Shown here: positions 36,747 through 46,241 of the stretch, in pieces
Position numbering within the stretch: position 1 is the stretch's first letter
How the letters are laid out: every line of letters begins with the position of its first letter
Assembly: GCA_013390605.1 (NCBI GenBank)
Contig: JACAUB010000001.1
Location: 4,018,675-4,082,674 of the forward strand
Direction of reading: 5' to 3'
DNA from: Bacteroidota bacterium
GTDB taxonomy: Bacteria; Bacteroidota; Bacteroidia; Bacteroidales; Cfx3-03
Length of the DNA stretch: 64,000 bases
Program-made: the position numbers and the translations under genes
Notes under the pieces: model-generated
What the model was told of the DNA's origin: nothing
What the model saw: the letters and a program-made list of their open reading frames with translations, nothing else
The model's database searches: none

Positions 36747-38091
36747 TCGGTTTAGATTTTCAACCATTCTTCGTATTACCTTACTGCTCATGAATGGTGG
36801 GGTACTTATCTTCATTTTGATTAATTTCAATCTCCCTTTTACTTGTACACTATTAATTGCCTTGATATCCGGACAGATTATTGATCTGATTAATTATGTG
36901 GAACGGACGAATAAAAAGTTAATATCCTTTCTGGAAAGCATCAAATACAATGATTTCACTACAACATTTAACGATAACAACCTAGGCCCTTCTTTCAAAA
37001 AACTGAATCTCTCATTTAATAATGTAATGACAGAATTCAGAAAAAGTCGTACCGAGAAAGAAGAGCATTTTAATTATCTACAAACTATTGTTCAACATAT
37101 CAGTATCGGCATTATTGTCTTCACACACAATGGGAAAGTGAACCTGACTAACGATGCCTTTCTTCGAATTATGAAGATTTCATCACTTCGAAACCTTCAC
37201 GAACTTGAACAGATCAACAAAGATCTCCCCGATACGCTACTCAAATTAACTGGCGGAGATAAAACGTTAATCAAACTTTTTCTTGATGATAACATCTCCC
37301 AGTTGTCTATATACTCAACAGTATTTAAAATGCATGGAGAGGAATTCATACTTGTTTCATTACAGGATATCAGTTCAGTACTTGAAGAAAAAGAAGTAGA
37401 GTCGTGGCAGAAACTTATTCGTGTTCTCACCCATGAAATCATGAATAGTATAACTCCAATCTCTTCATTGGCTCAAACGGTAAGAGAAATTATGCTTGAA
37501 GAAAATGAAAAGCTGGCTGCACTTCGTCCATTAGAACAAGAAGATTTAGACAATATCGCCAATGCGCTTGATACTATTCAAAGAAGAAGTCAGGGATTAC
37601 TAAATTTTGTTGAATTATATAGAAATCTAACCCGAATACCACGTCCAAACTTCAGATATTTTAGTTTAAAAGATTTAGTAATCCGAGTACGGCAGCTCAT
37701 GCTTTCCAGATTTGAAAAGGATCATATTTCATTTCATGTGATCATAAATCCTGAAGATTTAATGCTTACTGCTGATCCAGATCTTATCGAACAGGTATTA
37801 ATAAACCTGATTCTAAACGCATGTGATGCTGTTAAAGAAAATGAGAACCCTGAAGTGATTCTATCGGCTGCTTCATCAAATAATAGTAGGATAACTGTAG
37901 AAATAAGAGATAATGGAACGGGGATAAAACCCGACCTTCTTGATAAAATATTTATGCCGTTCTTTACATCAAAACGGAATGGATCTGGGATCGGTTTGAG
38001 TCTCTCAAGACAGATAATGCATTTACATAAAGGGACTATACATGTAAAATCAAATCCAGGACATAGTACTTCTTTCACACTGTCATTTTAA
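36727..38091 (+). CDS. Sensor histidine kinase paired with the sigma-54 regulator
   Basis: A 454-residue membrane kinase. Two transmembrane helices near the N-terminus (about 13-50) have almost no periplasmic loop between them, so sensing is probably intramembrane or cytoplasmic. A PAS-like domain (about 110-215) precedes the dimerisation helix with His236 in VLTHEIMNSITPISSLAQ. The HATPase domain has N-box NLILNACDAVKEN, G1 DNGTGIKPDLL and G2 GSGIGLSLSRQI. The form resembles NtrB/NtrY-like kinases. The 20-base overlap with the upstream regulator indicates one transcript and a cognate pair. A start three codons later (36736) is also possible. Confidence 0.92.
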   Translation: MKNMGFNRFRFSTILRITLLLMNGGVLIFILINFNLPFTCTLLIALISGQIIDLINYVERTNKKLISFLESIKYNDFTTTFNDNNLGPSFKKLNLSFNNVMTEFRKSRTEKEEHFNYLQTIVQHISIGIIVFTHNGKVNLTNDAFLRIMKISSLRNLHELEQINKDLPDTLLKLTGGDKTLIKLFLDDNISQLSIYSTVFKMHGEEFILVSLQDISSVLEEKEVESWQKLIRVLTHEIMNSITPISSLAQTVREIMLEENEKLAALRPLEQEDLDNIANALDTIQRRSQGLLNFVELYRNLTRIPRPNFRYFSLKDLVIRVRQLMLSRFEKDHISFHVIINPEDLMLTADPDLIEQVLINLILNACDAVKENENPEVILSAASSNNSRITVEIRDNGTGIKPDLLDKIFMPFFTSKRNGSGIGLSLSRQIMHLHKGTIHVKSNPGHSTSFTLSF

Positions 38092-38495
38092 ATAAATAAT
38101 ACATTATGAATAATTATATTTACCCAATAATAGCATTTTAGAATCATCCAATATCGTATAAATATAGAGTAATTCTATATTTATATACTTTCTGATGTTT
38201 AAATGATTACTAATTTTATTAGCAAAAGCTTTATTTCAATTATGCAGAATACATGCATATAAGTGAATTTTAAGACATTATATTTAATAAATCATAAAAA
38301 TTTCATTATTTTTATAATTCATAATAAAAATAGCATTATTTTTGAGCCGTGACTTGATTATTTAATGCTAAGTAAGTAACTTTAAGCTCATGTATTTCGT
38401 TACACTTAATTAGAAGGCATCAGCCTCTATTTTCGCGTTTTCCAAAATTTGAGTGGTCCGATAAATATAATATTAACCATCTATTATAATTAAAC
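38092..38495. other. AT-rich intergenic region before the nitroreductase gene
   Basis: About 400 bases with no gene. A TATTTTTG (38337-38344) fits the -7 consensus but lies about 150 bases from the start, so it is doubtful. Nothing else stands out. Confidence 0.45.
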
Positions 38496-39089
38496 ATGAA
38501 TAAGGAAGCCAAAACTAATTATGACATCCACCCTGTTTTAAAACAGCGTTGGAGTCCAAGGGCTTTTGCTGAAAAGCAAGTGGAACTTGAAAAAATTCAT
38601 CGTTTATTTGAAGCAGCTCGTTGGGCACCATCAAATAATAATCTTCAACCATGGCGTTTTATCATAGGATTTAAGGGTGACGAAACGCATAATAAAATAA
38701 TAAGTGTTCTAACTGAAGCTAATGCAGAATGGGCAGATAAAGCACCTGTATTGATTTTAGTTGTTGGTAAAAAAGTCAACCATAAAGGAGATCCAAATAA
38801 GTTATTTTCATTCGATCTTGCACAAGCTACAGCAAATATGGCTTTTCAGGCAACTGTTGACGGCATCAATGTTCGTCAGATTACTGGTTTAATCCCTCGT
38901 AAAGCTTTTGAAGTTTTTGCTATCCATGATTTATACGGAGCTGTATGCGCATTGGCAGTTGGTTATCCGGGAGATCCTGAAACACTAAGTAATCCGTTAA
39001 AGAAACAAGAAAAAGCAGAACGTACCCGCAACCCTATTGAAGACGTTATATATACCGTTAAATTTGGTCAGAAAGCAAATATCTTTTAA
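38496..39089 (+). CDS. Nitroreductase-family FMN oxidoreductase
   Basis: A 197-residue flavoenzyme of the nitroreductase fold, which uses NAD(P)H to reduce quinones, nitro compounds or similar acceptors. Landmarks are the N-terminal VLKQRWSPRAFAEKQV, the FMN-phosphate region FEAARWAPSNNNLQPWRFI (about 36-54) and LAQATANMAFQATVDGINVRQITG. GAVCALAVGYPGDPE is the C-terminal flavin contact. No neighbour points to a substrate, and it appears monocistronic with a good terminator. The natural substrate is unknown. Confidence 0.88.
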   Translation: MNKEAKTNYDIHPVLKQRWSPRAFAEKQVELEKIHRLFEAARWAPSNNNLQPWRFIIGFKGDETHNKIISVLTEANAEWADKAPVLILVVGKKVNHKGDPNKLFSFDLAQATANMAFQATVDGINVRQITGLIPRKAFEVFAIHDLYGAVCALAVGYPGDPETLSNPLKKQEKAERTRNPIEDVIYTVKFGQKANIF

Positions 39090-39159
39090 CCATCTTACTC
39101 AAAAATCTATATCCAAATAGCTTTGTAAATAAATTCTAAACAAACTATTGGTAGATACT

Positions 39160-39193
39160 GAGGTTGATCGTCATGATCAGCCTCTTTTTTTTT
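39160..39193 (+). terminator. Rho-independent terminator of the nitroreductase gene
   Basis: A 10-bp stem (39160-39169 with 39175-39184, one G-T pair) has a 5-base loop and is followed by nine T residues. This is a textbook terminator. Confidence 0.88.
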
Positions 39194-39249
39194 AACTTAG
39201 CATCATCTTTTAACATTATAAATAATTCAATCCTTTATTCATTAGTCCA

Positions 39250-40362
39250 ATGAAAATGAAAAAAATATCTACGATTATCTTTCTGTCAATGTTAGCGGCT
39301 ATTTTCATTTCGTGTACACTATTTGCACAAAAGCCTGTCGAAAAGTACAATTCATTTAAGCCAGGTCAACTTTGGCTTGACAACAACGGTATATTTATCA
39401 ATGCACACGGCGGAGGGCTAATCTATTACAATAAGAAATATTATTGGTTTGGTGAACACAAAATTGAAGGAAAAAAAGGCAACAGTGCACAAGTCGGTGT
39501 ACACTGTTATTCGTCAGCCGATCTCTATAATTGGAAAGATGAAGGCATTGCGCTAAAAGTTAGCGACGATAATACCAGTGAAATCGCGAAGGGGTGTATA
39601 CTTGAACGTCCAAAAGTTATCTATAACGTAAAGACAAAAAAGTTTGTGATGTGGTTTCATCTGGAGCATAAAGGAAAAGGTTATGCCACAGCCAGAAGCG
39701 CAGTCGCCATAAGTGATATTATTACCGGGCCCTACACTTTTGTGAAAAGTATAAGGATCAATGCAAATACTTATCCCGTTAACCTTGTTGCTTCGGACAC
39801 AGTTAAAAGTAAAGAGAACTTCTTTTCACGTGACTTTAACATTGGTCAAATGGCTCGCGATATGAACCTTTTTGTTGACGATGATGGGAAAGCCTACCAT
39901 ATCTTTTCGTCAGAAGAAAATCGCACCATGCATATTTCGCAGCTTACTGATGACTACATGTCTCCGTCTGGAAAATATATCCGTATTTCCAAAGATAAAA
40001 GTCGCGAAGCACCTGCAATCTTTAAACACAACGGTAAATATTATCTGATCACTTCAGCATGTACTGGTTGGGCTCCTAATGCTGCTACAATAGCAGTAGC
40101 CGATAACATATTGGGCGAATGGAAAGTAATCGACAATCCATGTCAGGGACCTGATGCTGACCTTACATTTAAGGGACAAAGCACTTATGTATTACCAGTT
40201 CAGGGGATGAAAGATGCATTTATTTTTATTGCAGATCGTTGGGAACCTGATAATGCAATTGATGGAAGGTATTTATGGCTACCTATTCATTTTGAAGGAG
40301 ATAAAATTACAATTCCATGGATAGATGAATGGAACCTGGGTTTCTTCAAAACAAAAAAATAG
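39250..40362 (+). CDS. Glycoside hydrolase family 43-like protein (secreted)
   Basis: A 370-residue secreted protein with an N-terminal signal (KKISTIIFLSMLAAIFISCTLFA). Its five-bladed propeller pattern is that of GH43-type enzymes. LWLDNNGIFINAHGGGLIYYNKKYYWFGEHK matches the start of the GH43 branch related to exo-beta-1,3-galactanases. ILERPKVIYNVKTKKFVMWFH and SREAPAIFKHNGKYYLITSACTGW are the next conserved blades, and the Glu in REAPA is a plausible general acid. The signal also contains a Cys that could act as a lipobox (FISC). Family placement is from motif recognition; substrate is uncertain. The neighbours, dipeptidyl peptidases, are functionally unrelated. Confidence 0.78.
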   Translation: MKMKKISTIIFLSMLAAIFISCTLFAQKPVEKYNSFKPGQLWLDNNGIFINAHGGGLIYYNKKYYWFGEHKIEGKKGNSAQVGVHCYSSADLYNWKDEGIALKVSDDNTSEIAKGCILERPKVIYNVKTKKFVMWFHLEHKGKGYATARSAVAISDIITGPYTFVKSIRINANTYPVNLVASDTVKSKENFFSRDFNIGQMARDMNLFVDDDGKAYHIFSSEENRTMHISQLTDDYMSPSGKYIRISKDKSREAPAIFKHNGKYYLITSACTGWAPNAATIAVADNILGEWKVIDNPCQGPDADLTFKGQSTYVLPVQGMKDAFIFIADRWEPDNAIDGRYLWLPIHFEGDKITIPWIDEWNLGFFKTKK

Positions 40363-40505
40363 TGCTGAAGTGTCGAAGAACATAAAAAGGATTGGACTGA
40401 AAATTACCGGAATAAAATCAGAATTGGTAAATAGAGGAATCAGAAATTTCTATACTTTCGCCCTTTCTTCTTACAGATTAAGGTTAACGTTTAAATATTG
40501 AAAAT

Positions 40506-42164
40506 ATGCTTAAGACAACCATCAAACTATTATCTATCGTGCTATTATTCACCCTGGTTTCTGCTTGTGGAAACAAAAAAAACACGATTGGACAACTCAA
40601 TAAGAGCGATTCGCTGATGAATACAAAAGTGAATGAATATGCGGTAGTGAAACTTACCGCTCCAACAAACAATTTAACACAAAAGGAAATCAAGATGCTT
40701 CCCATCCTGATTGAGGTGGCAAAGATTATGGACGACCTTTATTGGGAACAGACCATTGGACCTAGAAGTTCGTTTGTTGACACTATCAAAAATCCATTGG
40801 CAAAAAGTTTTGCATAGATTAACTATGGCCCATGGGATAGGTTAAATGAAGAAAAATCTTTTATGCCCGGATGGGGAAGTAAGCCTGAAGGTGCAAATTT
40901 CTATCCAAAGGATATGTCAAAAGCTGAATTTGAGAAATGGACTGATAAAAATAAAACCAGTCAATATACCATTGTTCGCCGTAAAGCTGATGGAACGCTC
41001 GAAAGCATCTGGTACCATGAAGCCTACAAAGAACAACTAAAGAAAGCTGCAAATCTGTTAAAGAAAGCTGCTGAACTGGCTGAAGATTCCGGACTGAAAG
41101 ACTACCTAAACTTAAGAGCTGAAGCTTTGTTGACATCAGACTATTTCAAGAGCGATATGGCCTGGATGGATATGAAAACCAATACAATTGATATGGTAGT
41201 TGGACCTATTGAAAACTATGAAGATAAACTATTCGGCTATAAAACCGCTTTTGAGGCTGCTGTATTAATCAAGGACAAAGATTGGAGTAAAAAATTGGCT
41301 CATTTCTCTGCAATGTTACCGGAGTTACAAAAAACACTTCCTTGCGATCCAAAATATAAGCAAGAGGTTCCTGGCTCAAACAGCGATCTCAATGCTTATG
41401 ATATTGTTTATTATGCTGGCCACTCTAATGTTGGTGGAAAGACCATAGCTATAAACCTTCCAAATGACGAAAAGGTACAGCTTGCAAAAGGAAGCAGACG
41501 TCTTCAGCTCAAAAATACAATGAAGGCTAAATTTGACAAAATTCTTTCCCCTATCGCAGATCAACTGATCGATCCATCGCAACGTAAGAACATTAAATTC
41601 GATGCTTTCTTCTCAAACGTTATGTTCCATGAAGTATCGCATGGTTTGGGAATCAAGAACACCATTACTGGAAAAGGAAATATCAGAATAGCGATTAAGG
41701 AACTCTATTCTGCTATTGAAGAAGCCAAGGCCGATATTCTTGGACTTTGGATGGTGACTACATTAATTCAGAAAGGAGAGTTAAAAGACATCAGTGCTGA
41801 GGATGCTTACGTTACCTATATGGCCGGATTAATTCGATCAGTTCGTTTTGGGGCGGCAGAAGCTCATGGTCAAGCAAACATGATGTGTCTAAACTTTTTT
41901 GAAGATAAGAAAGCCTTTACAAGAAGTACCAATGGAACCTATAAGGTTGACTTTACAAAGATTCCTGCTGCTGTTAATGAGTGGGCCGCCATACTACTAA
42001 AATTTGAAGGCGAAGGTGATTATGAAGGAGCTAAAAGTTATTTGAAGGCCAATGGTATAGTTAGCCCATCTTTAAAAAGTGACCTTGAGCGACTGAAATC
42101 AGCAAACATTCCAAAAGACATCGTTTTTGAACAAGGTGTCATCGCATTGGGATTAAAAAATTAA
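40506..42164 (+). pseudogene. Dipeptidyl peptidase III (M49) lipoprotein gene interrupted by an in-frame TAG
   Basis: One frame of 553 codons encodes an M49 zinc dipeptidyl peptidase except for a single TAG at 40815-40817 (codon 104). Before the stop are a lipoprotein signal (LLFTLVSAC) and NNLTQKEIKMLPILIEVAKIMDDLYW. After it the same frame continues directly as INYGPWDRLN and FMPGWGSKPEGANFYPKDMS, a conserved M49 stretch. There is no frameshift and no gap. The zinc motif is HEVSH (codons 375-379, the five-residue form rather than HEXXGH), with EEAKAD at about 405-410. GAG to TAG or AAG to TAG is the simplest origin. A new pseudogene, a sequencing error or stop readthrough are possible. Internal ATG 40863 could give only an unexported fragment. 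Confidence 0.8.
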
Positions 42165-42232
42165 AACACTATTTAAACTTATCATCCTTACACTATACGT
42201 TTATTTATCAATTTTCAACTAAATCATCTTTT

Positions 42233-44386
42233 ATGAAAAAACTATTTTTTGCTTTGGTAGTTGTTTTATCTCTCTCATCCAGAGCTATAGCAGGGCATCC
42301 TGATGAAGGGATGTGGCTTCCCATGTTTATTGATCGTCTTAATTATGTGGACATGCAGAAAGAGGGTCTACGCCTCACTGCCGAAGAATTATACAGCATC
42401 AACCATTCCAGCTTAAAAGATGCAATTGTAAGCTTAGGCGGTTTCTGTACGGCTGAGGTTGTGTCTAAAGAGGGATTACTCCTAACAAACCACCACTGTG
42501 GATTTGAGTCTATTCAAAAACATAGTTCGGTAGATCATGACTATTTAACCGATGGCTTCTGGGCAATGAATCGCAATGAAGAGCTTCCAAATGAAGGGCT
42601 ATATGCTTCATTCTTAGTAAGGATGGATGATGTAACAAAAAAGGTTCTTGCCAATGTAAAGCCTGAAATGACAGAGAATGAGCGTTCAGCTGAGGTTCGA
42701 AAAGTTATTGCAGATCTAAAAAAAGAGGCTTCAGATAAAGGAAAATATACTGTAGATGTAAAAGGTTTCTACAACGGAAATGAATATTATATGTTTGTTT
42801 ATCAGATTTATGAAGATATCCGTTTAGTAGGTGCCCCACCATCAGCCATTGGTAAGTTTGGTGGCGATACCGATAACTGGATGTGGCCTCGTCATACTGG
42901 TGATTTCAGTATGTTTCGTATTTACGCAAAACCGGATGGTTCACCTTCGAAATATTCAAAAGACAATGTTCCTTTAAATGCTAAATATCATCTTCCAATC
43001 TCAATTAAAGGCGTTCAGAAAAACGATTTCACAATGATATGGGGATATCCTGGTAGCACAGATCGCTATATGACCAGTTATGGAGTTAACGAAACCATCA
43101 ACGAAATCAACCCTGCTATTATTAAACTATTAGGTAACTCACTAGATATTATGAAAGAAGGAATGGATGCTGATCCCAAAGTTAAAATCCAGTATGCTTC
43201 AACATATGCAAACCTAGCCAACTTTTGGAAAAATAAAATTGGCGAATCACGAGGACTTAAGAGACTTAATGTTTTTGATAAGAAGAGAAATATCGAAGAG
43301 CAGTTCCAGAGTTGGGTTACTGCAGATACTGCCCGTCGTCATAAGTATGGTTCAGCAATACCCGAATTCGAAAGAATTGCTAAATTAAAAACAGAACAAC
43401 AACAGGGGAAGCAGGATTGGTATCTTAATTTAACATTGTATGCCTCGAGTGCATTGAAAATCGCCATGAAGAATATGTCGATTGAAAATATTGTTAAAAT
43501 GGAGAAAGAGAAAAAGGCAGAATCGATAAAACAGCTTGAAGATGGTTTAACCGAAACCTATAAAGATTATAACCCGGTGATAGAAGAACATCTACTAGCT
43601 TCGTTGTTAGCCTCGTATAACAAAGACATTCCCGAGGCAAATCAGCCTGAGTATATTAAAACAATAAGTGCTAAGTACAAAGGTGACTTCAAAGCATACG
43701 CCAAAGAGTTCTTTGAGAAATCGATGTTTGCCTCAGAAGCAAACTTCCGTAAATTCTTAAATAACCCCTCTGAAAAAAAATTGAAGAAGGATATGGGATT
43801 AGATCTGATTAAAGCATTTATGGCTGTTGCAATGCAAGGACAAGTTAGTAGTTCCTCATTAAAAACTGCTGAGAACAAGGCTAACCGTCTATTCATTGCC
43901 GGACTTCGTGAGATGAATCCTGATAAAAAGTTCTATCCTAATGCCAACTCAACGATGCGTGTTACGTATGGTCAGGTTCTTGATTACTTCCCAGCCGATG
44001 CTATTCACTACGATTACGTAACAACCTTAGATGGGGTAATGGAAAAAGAAGATCCGAAGAACGAGGAGTTTATTGTTCCTACAAAACTAAAAGATCTATG
44101 GCAGAAAAAGGACTTTGGACCTTATGCTGATAAAAGCGGAAAACTTGTAACCTGCTTTTTAAGTAATAATGATATCACAGGTGGTAATTCTGGAAGTCCT
44201 ATTATCAATGGAGATGGTGAATTACTTGGCCTTGCGTTTGATGGTAACTGGGAAGCCATGAGCGGAGATGTTGCATTTGAACCAGAACTGCAACGTACCA
44301 TCAATGTTGATATCCGATACGTGCTATTTATCATTGACAAATACGCCGGAGCTGGTCATTTAGTTAAAGAAATGACGATTCGGTAG
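42233..44386 (+). CDS. Dipeptidyl peptidase 7-type S46 serine peptidase
   Basis: A 717-residue periplasmic peptidase that removes N-terminal dipeptides from peptides. The signal peptide is MKKLFFALVVVLSLSSRAIA. The catalytic triad of the S46 family is visible: His in LLTNHHCGFE (87-88), Asp224 in WPRHTGDFSMFR and Ser653 in GGNSGSP. The residue that separates DPP7 from DPP11 is Gly671 in AFDGNWEA. DPP11 has Arg there for acidic P1 residues, so this protein should be DPP7-like and prefer hydrophobic P1. It lies 68 bases after the broken M49 gene; both belong to peptide use. A strong terminator follows. Confidence 0.92.
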   Translation: MKKLFFALVVVLSLSSRAIAGHPDEGMWLPMFIDRLNYVDMQKEGLRLTAEELYSINHSSLKDAIVSLGGFCTAEVVSKEGLLLTNHHCGFESIQKHSSVDHDYLTDGFWAMNRNEELPNEGLYASFLVRMDDVTKKVLANVKPEMTENERSAEVRKVIADLKKEASDKGKYTVDVKGFYNGNEYYMFVYQIYEDIRLVGAPPSAIGKFGGDTDNWMWPRHTGDFSMFRIYAKPDGSPSKYSKDNVPLNAKYHLPISIKGVQKNDFTMIWGYPGSTDRYMTSYGVNETINEINPAIIKLLGNSLDIMKEGMDADPKVKIQYASTYANLANFWKNKIGESRGLKRLNVFDKKRNIEEQFQSWVTADTARRHKYGSAIPEFERIAKLKTEQQQGKQDWYLNLTLYASSALKIAMKNMSIENIVKMEKEKKAESIKQLEDGLTETYKDYNPVIEEHLLASLLASYNKDIPEANQPEYIKTISAKYKGDFKAYAKEFFEKSMFASEANFRKFLNNPSEKKLKKDMGLDLIKAFMAVAMQGQVSSSSLKTAENKANRLFIAGLREMNPDKKFYPNANSTMRVTYGQVLDYFPADAIHYDYVTTLDGVMEKEDPKNEEFIVPTKLKDLWQKKDFGPYADKSGKLVTCFLSNNDITGGNSGSPIINGDGELLGLAFDGNWEAMSGDVAFEPELQRTINVDIRYVLFIIDKYAGAGHLVKEMTIR

Positions 44387-44400
44387 TCGAATGTAATCTC

Positions 44401-44445
44401 ATAAAAAGGTCGGAAACTTTGACAAAAGATTTCCGACCTTTTTAT
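44401..44445. terminator. Bidirectional terminator after the S46 peptidase gene
   Basis: A perfect 16-bp stem (44401-44416 with 44430-44445) has a 13-base loop. A/T-runs at both outer ends allow it to serve both the S46 gene and the convergent cytochrome gene. Confidence 0.85.
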
Positions 44446-44467
44446 TTAAACCATGAAAATAGGAGTG

Positions 44468-44809
44468 CTATTTTTTGATATTGGCAGTTAAATATTTATA
44501 AATAGTTTCTTTTTGAGCATCACTTATTTTTGCTTTTCGCTGCATAGCGTTTAAGTTATCTTTCCATTCAGCTGCGTTATAAGCATCAGGAGAATACAGC
44601 TTATGACATTTTTGACAATTATTGACATATAATGTCTTGCCAGCCATAAGTGTATCGTTATTAATAGTTGTTTTTGCAACAACAGGGGGAGCAGGAACGT
44701 GCTTTACCGTTCCACATTTATAAAACAGACCGATCGCAATTATTATTAACACAATCATGCCTGGTTTTGAACTTATACGAAAACGCCAATTTTCTTTTAG
44801 ATTTCTCAT
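44468..44809 (-). CDS. Small membrane-anchored c-type cytochrome
   Basis: A 113-residue protein with one N-terminal membrane helix (PGMIVLIIIAIGLFYKCG) and a single heme-binding CQKCH motif (65-69). A later Met in LNAMQRKAKIS could be the distal heme ligand. It resembles short monoheme cytochromes c of the periplasm. The upstream gene in the same direction, 43 bases away, encodes a PAS-domain protein, so the two may be co-transcribed, but no functional link is known. An electron-transfer role is inferred from the heme motif only. Confidence 0.78.
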   Translation of the reverse strand: MRNLKENWRFRISSKPGMIVLIIIAIGLFYKCGTVKHVPAPPVVAKTTINNDTLMAGKTLYVNNCQKCHKLYSPDAYNAAEWKDNLNAMQRKAKISDAQKETIYKYLTANIKK

Positions 44810-44852
44810 ATCTGTTAAAATTTTAATTATACTCTTTTTATCTTTCTAGTAA

Positions 44853-45407
44853 TTAAAGCTTTTTAAAACCAGTAATATCAACTACTGATAAAAGACATTT
44901 TCGATCATCACCGGTAACAACACCCTCAATATAGACATAACATAGAGAATTTTGATTATACCCAAGCATCACTTCACACGATTCTTTAGAATTATTTAAA
45001 AAAACATTGTTTAAAAAATTATTAAAAACAGGTAGCGAATCATTTGAAACAAATAATTTAAAATTGCTATTTACCAAACTAAATCGTCTATCACCAAGCA
45101 TTTCGGCGCCTGTAAAGTTTAGCTCCCGTATAATACCCTCTCCATCGAGTGTAAAATAACCCATAGGTGCTAAATCATACAACATGGTGTATTTTTTCAA
45201 TGCCTCCTCCGCTATTTGATATGTCTTAGACAACTCTTCATTCTGCATTTCTAATTCCACCTGATGTACCTGTAGTTCATGCAAGAGTCTTTTCACGTCG
45301 ATTTCAGTATCGGGAGTATTATTTTTTGTTTGCTTTTCTTTCAACTTTTCTTCTGCTTTCATGCGAAGCAATTGAGCATCGGTAAAATCCTGTTCTTCGT
45401 TACTCAT
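44853..45407 (-). CDS. PAS-domain protein without output domain
   Basis: A 184-residue soluble protein. A charged coiled-coil start (about 15-70, LRMKAEEKLKEKQTKNNT and LLHELQVHQVELEMQNEELS) is followed by one PAS domain (about 75-184, YDLAPMGYFTLDGEGIIRELNFTGAEMLGD). Such coil-PAS modules usually sit at the front of histidine kinases or diguanylate cyclases; here the protein ends right after the PAS fold with no kinase part. It may be a stand-alone sensor that binds another protein, or the remains of a longer kinase gene. No downstream frame with kinase motifs is present. Confidence 0.75.
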   Translation of the reverse strand: MSNEEQDFTDAQLLRMKAEEKLKEKQTKNNTPDTEIDVKRLLHELQVHQVELEMQNEELSKTYQIAEEALKKYTMLYDLAPMGYFTLDGEGIIRELNFTGAEMLGDRRFSLVNSNFKLFVSNDSLPVFNNFLNNVFLNNSKESCEVMLGYNQNSLCYVYIEGVVTGDDRKCLLSVVDITGFKKL

Positions 45408-45650
45408 GACTTATTTCATTTAAAGTGATAGTAATTCTTAGTTAACAACAGTCTTATAATCTTTGATGAAAAAATCAGGAATCCAATTAAAAAATCATCA
45501 AAATTTCATGGTTCCTAATTCTCTGAAAAATTGAATATCTGTAAACATGCTAACACGTAAAGGTAAGTTGTTATTTCCGTTAATTTATTACAATATTCTT
45601 TATTATATTTATAGGATTCACACATTTTACGATTTATAGTCATTGATCAA
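45408..45650. other. Intergenic spacer PAS gene / CYTH gene
   Basis: AT-rich spacer of 243 bases upstream of the PAS gene. I saw no gene, repeat or clear promoter box. Confidence 0.4.
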
Positions 45651-46139
45651 TCATAATCCCATTCCTATATTCTCTGTCCATAATCTGAATGGTTCAACAC
45701 TCAACATAGAGTTATAGTAACGGGTATCGCCAGTCACCTCCTCTCCTATCCAGTCAGGCAAATCTACCAGTTCGTCAGTAGTATCAAGCTCTACTTCGGC
45801 AATTACCAATCCTTCGTTATCGCCCAAGAATTCATCTACTTCCCATTCATGACCATTAATATAAAATGAATAACGATACTTTTCTATAACAGGTTTTTCA
45901 CAAATAAGATCAATCATATCATTAGCTTCGACCAATGATATGGGATACTCAAACTCTAGTCTTTCGATACCACGGGTTATCCCTTTGATCGTTAAAAAAG
46001 CATCGTCCCCAGCAATCCTAACTCTTACTGTTCTTTCTTTATCACGATTAAGGTACCCCTGACGGTAATGAACTCCAGTAGCCAGTTGCTTATAAGTTTT
46101 GTCTTTGACTAAAAATTTTTTTTCAATCTCTATAGGCAT
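45651..46139 (-). CDS. CYTH-domain protein (inorganic triphosphatase / class IV cyclase fold)
   Basis: A 162-residue protein filling the triphosphate-tunnel fold. The signature ExExK occurs as IEIEKKFLV at residues 3-11. Alternating charged strands follow: RTVRVRIAGDDAFLTIKG, RLEFEYPIS, KYRYSFYINGHEWEVDEFLG and LVIAEVEL. These supply the Glu/Arg/Lys pairs that line the tunnel. Bacterial proteins of this length are mostly tripolyphosphatases or of unknown substrate. A cyclase role is less likely because the typical class IV context is missing. A minus-strand TAACTTTG box lies at 46165-46158, just upstream. Confidence 0.85.
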   Translation of the reverse strand: MPIEIEKKFLVKDKTYKQLATGVHYRQGYLNRDKERTVRVRIAGDDAFLTIKGITRGIERLEFEYPISLVEANDMIDLICEKPVIEKYRYSFYINGHEWEVDEFLGDNEGLVIAEVELDTTDELVDLPDWIGEEVTGDTRYYNSMLSVEPFRLWTENIGMGL

Positions 46140-46157
46140 ATTACATACGGTTTATAA

Positions 46158-46165
46158 CAAAGTTA
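46158..46165 (-). promoter_or_regulatory. Candidate -7 promoter box of the CYTH gene
   Basis: On the minus strand this reads TAACTTTG, an exact TAnnTTTG match, 18 bases before the start codon. No -33 element was found. Confidence 0.5.
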
Positions 46166-46241
46166 GTTCAAAAAGCTAAAAAATAAAAGTACAGAAATTT
46201 TGGAATCCTTTATTATTACAATCAGATCGTTTCCCACAATA

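Noticed and set aside
40863..42164. Reading 40863-42164 as an independent intact peptidase gene
   Set aside because: The conserved M49 sequence continues upstream in the same frame through a single TAG, and the internal start lacks a signal peptide; one interrupted gene explains it better.
44853..45407. PAS protein as a frameshifted histidine kinase
   Set aside because: No kinase motifs occur in any frame in the following bases; the next gene is a complete cytochrome.
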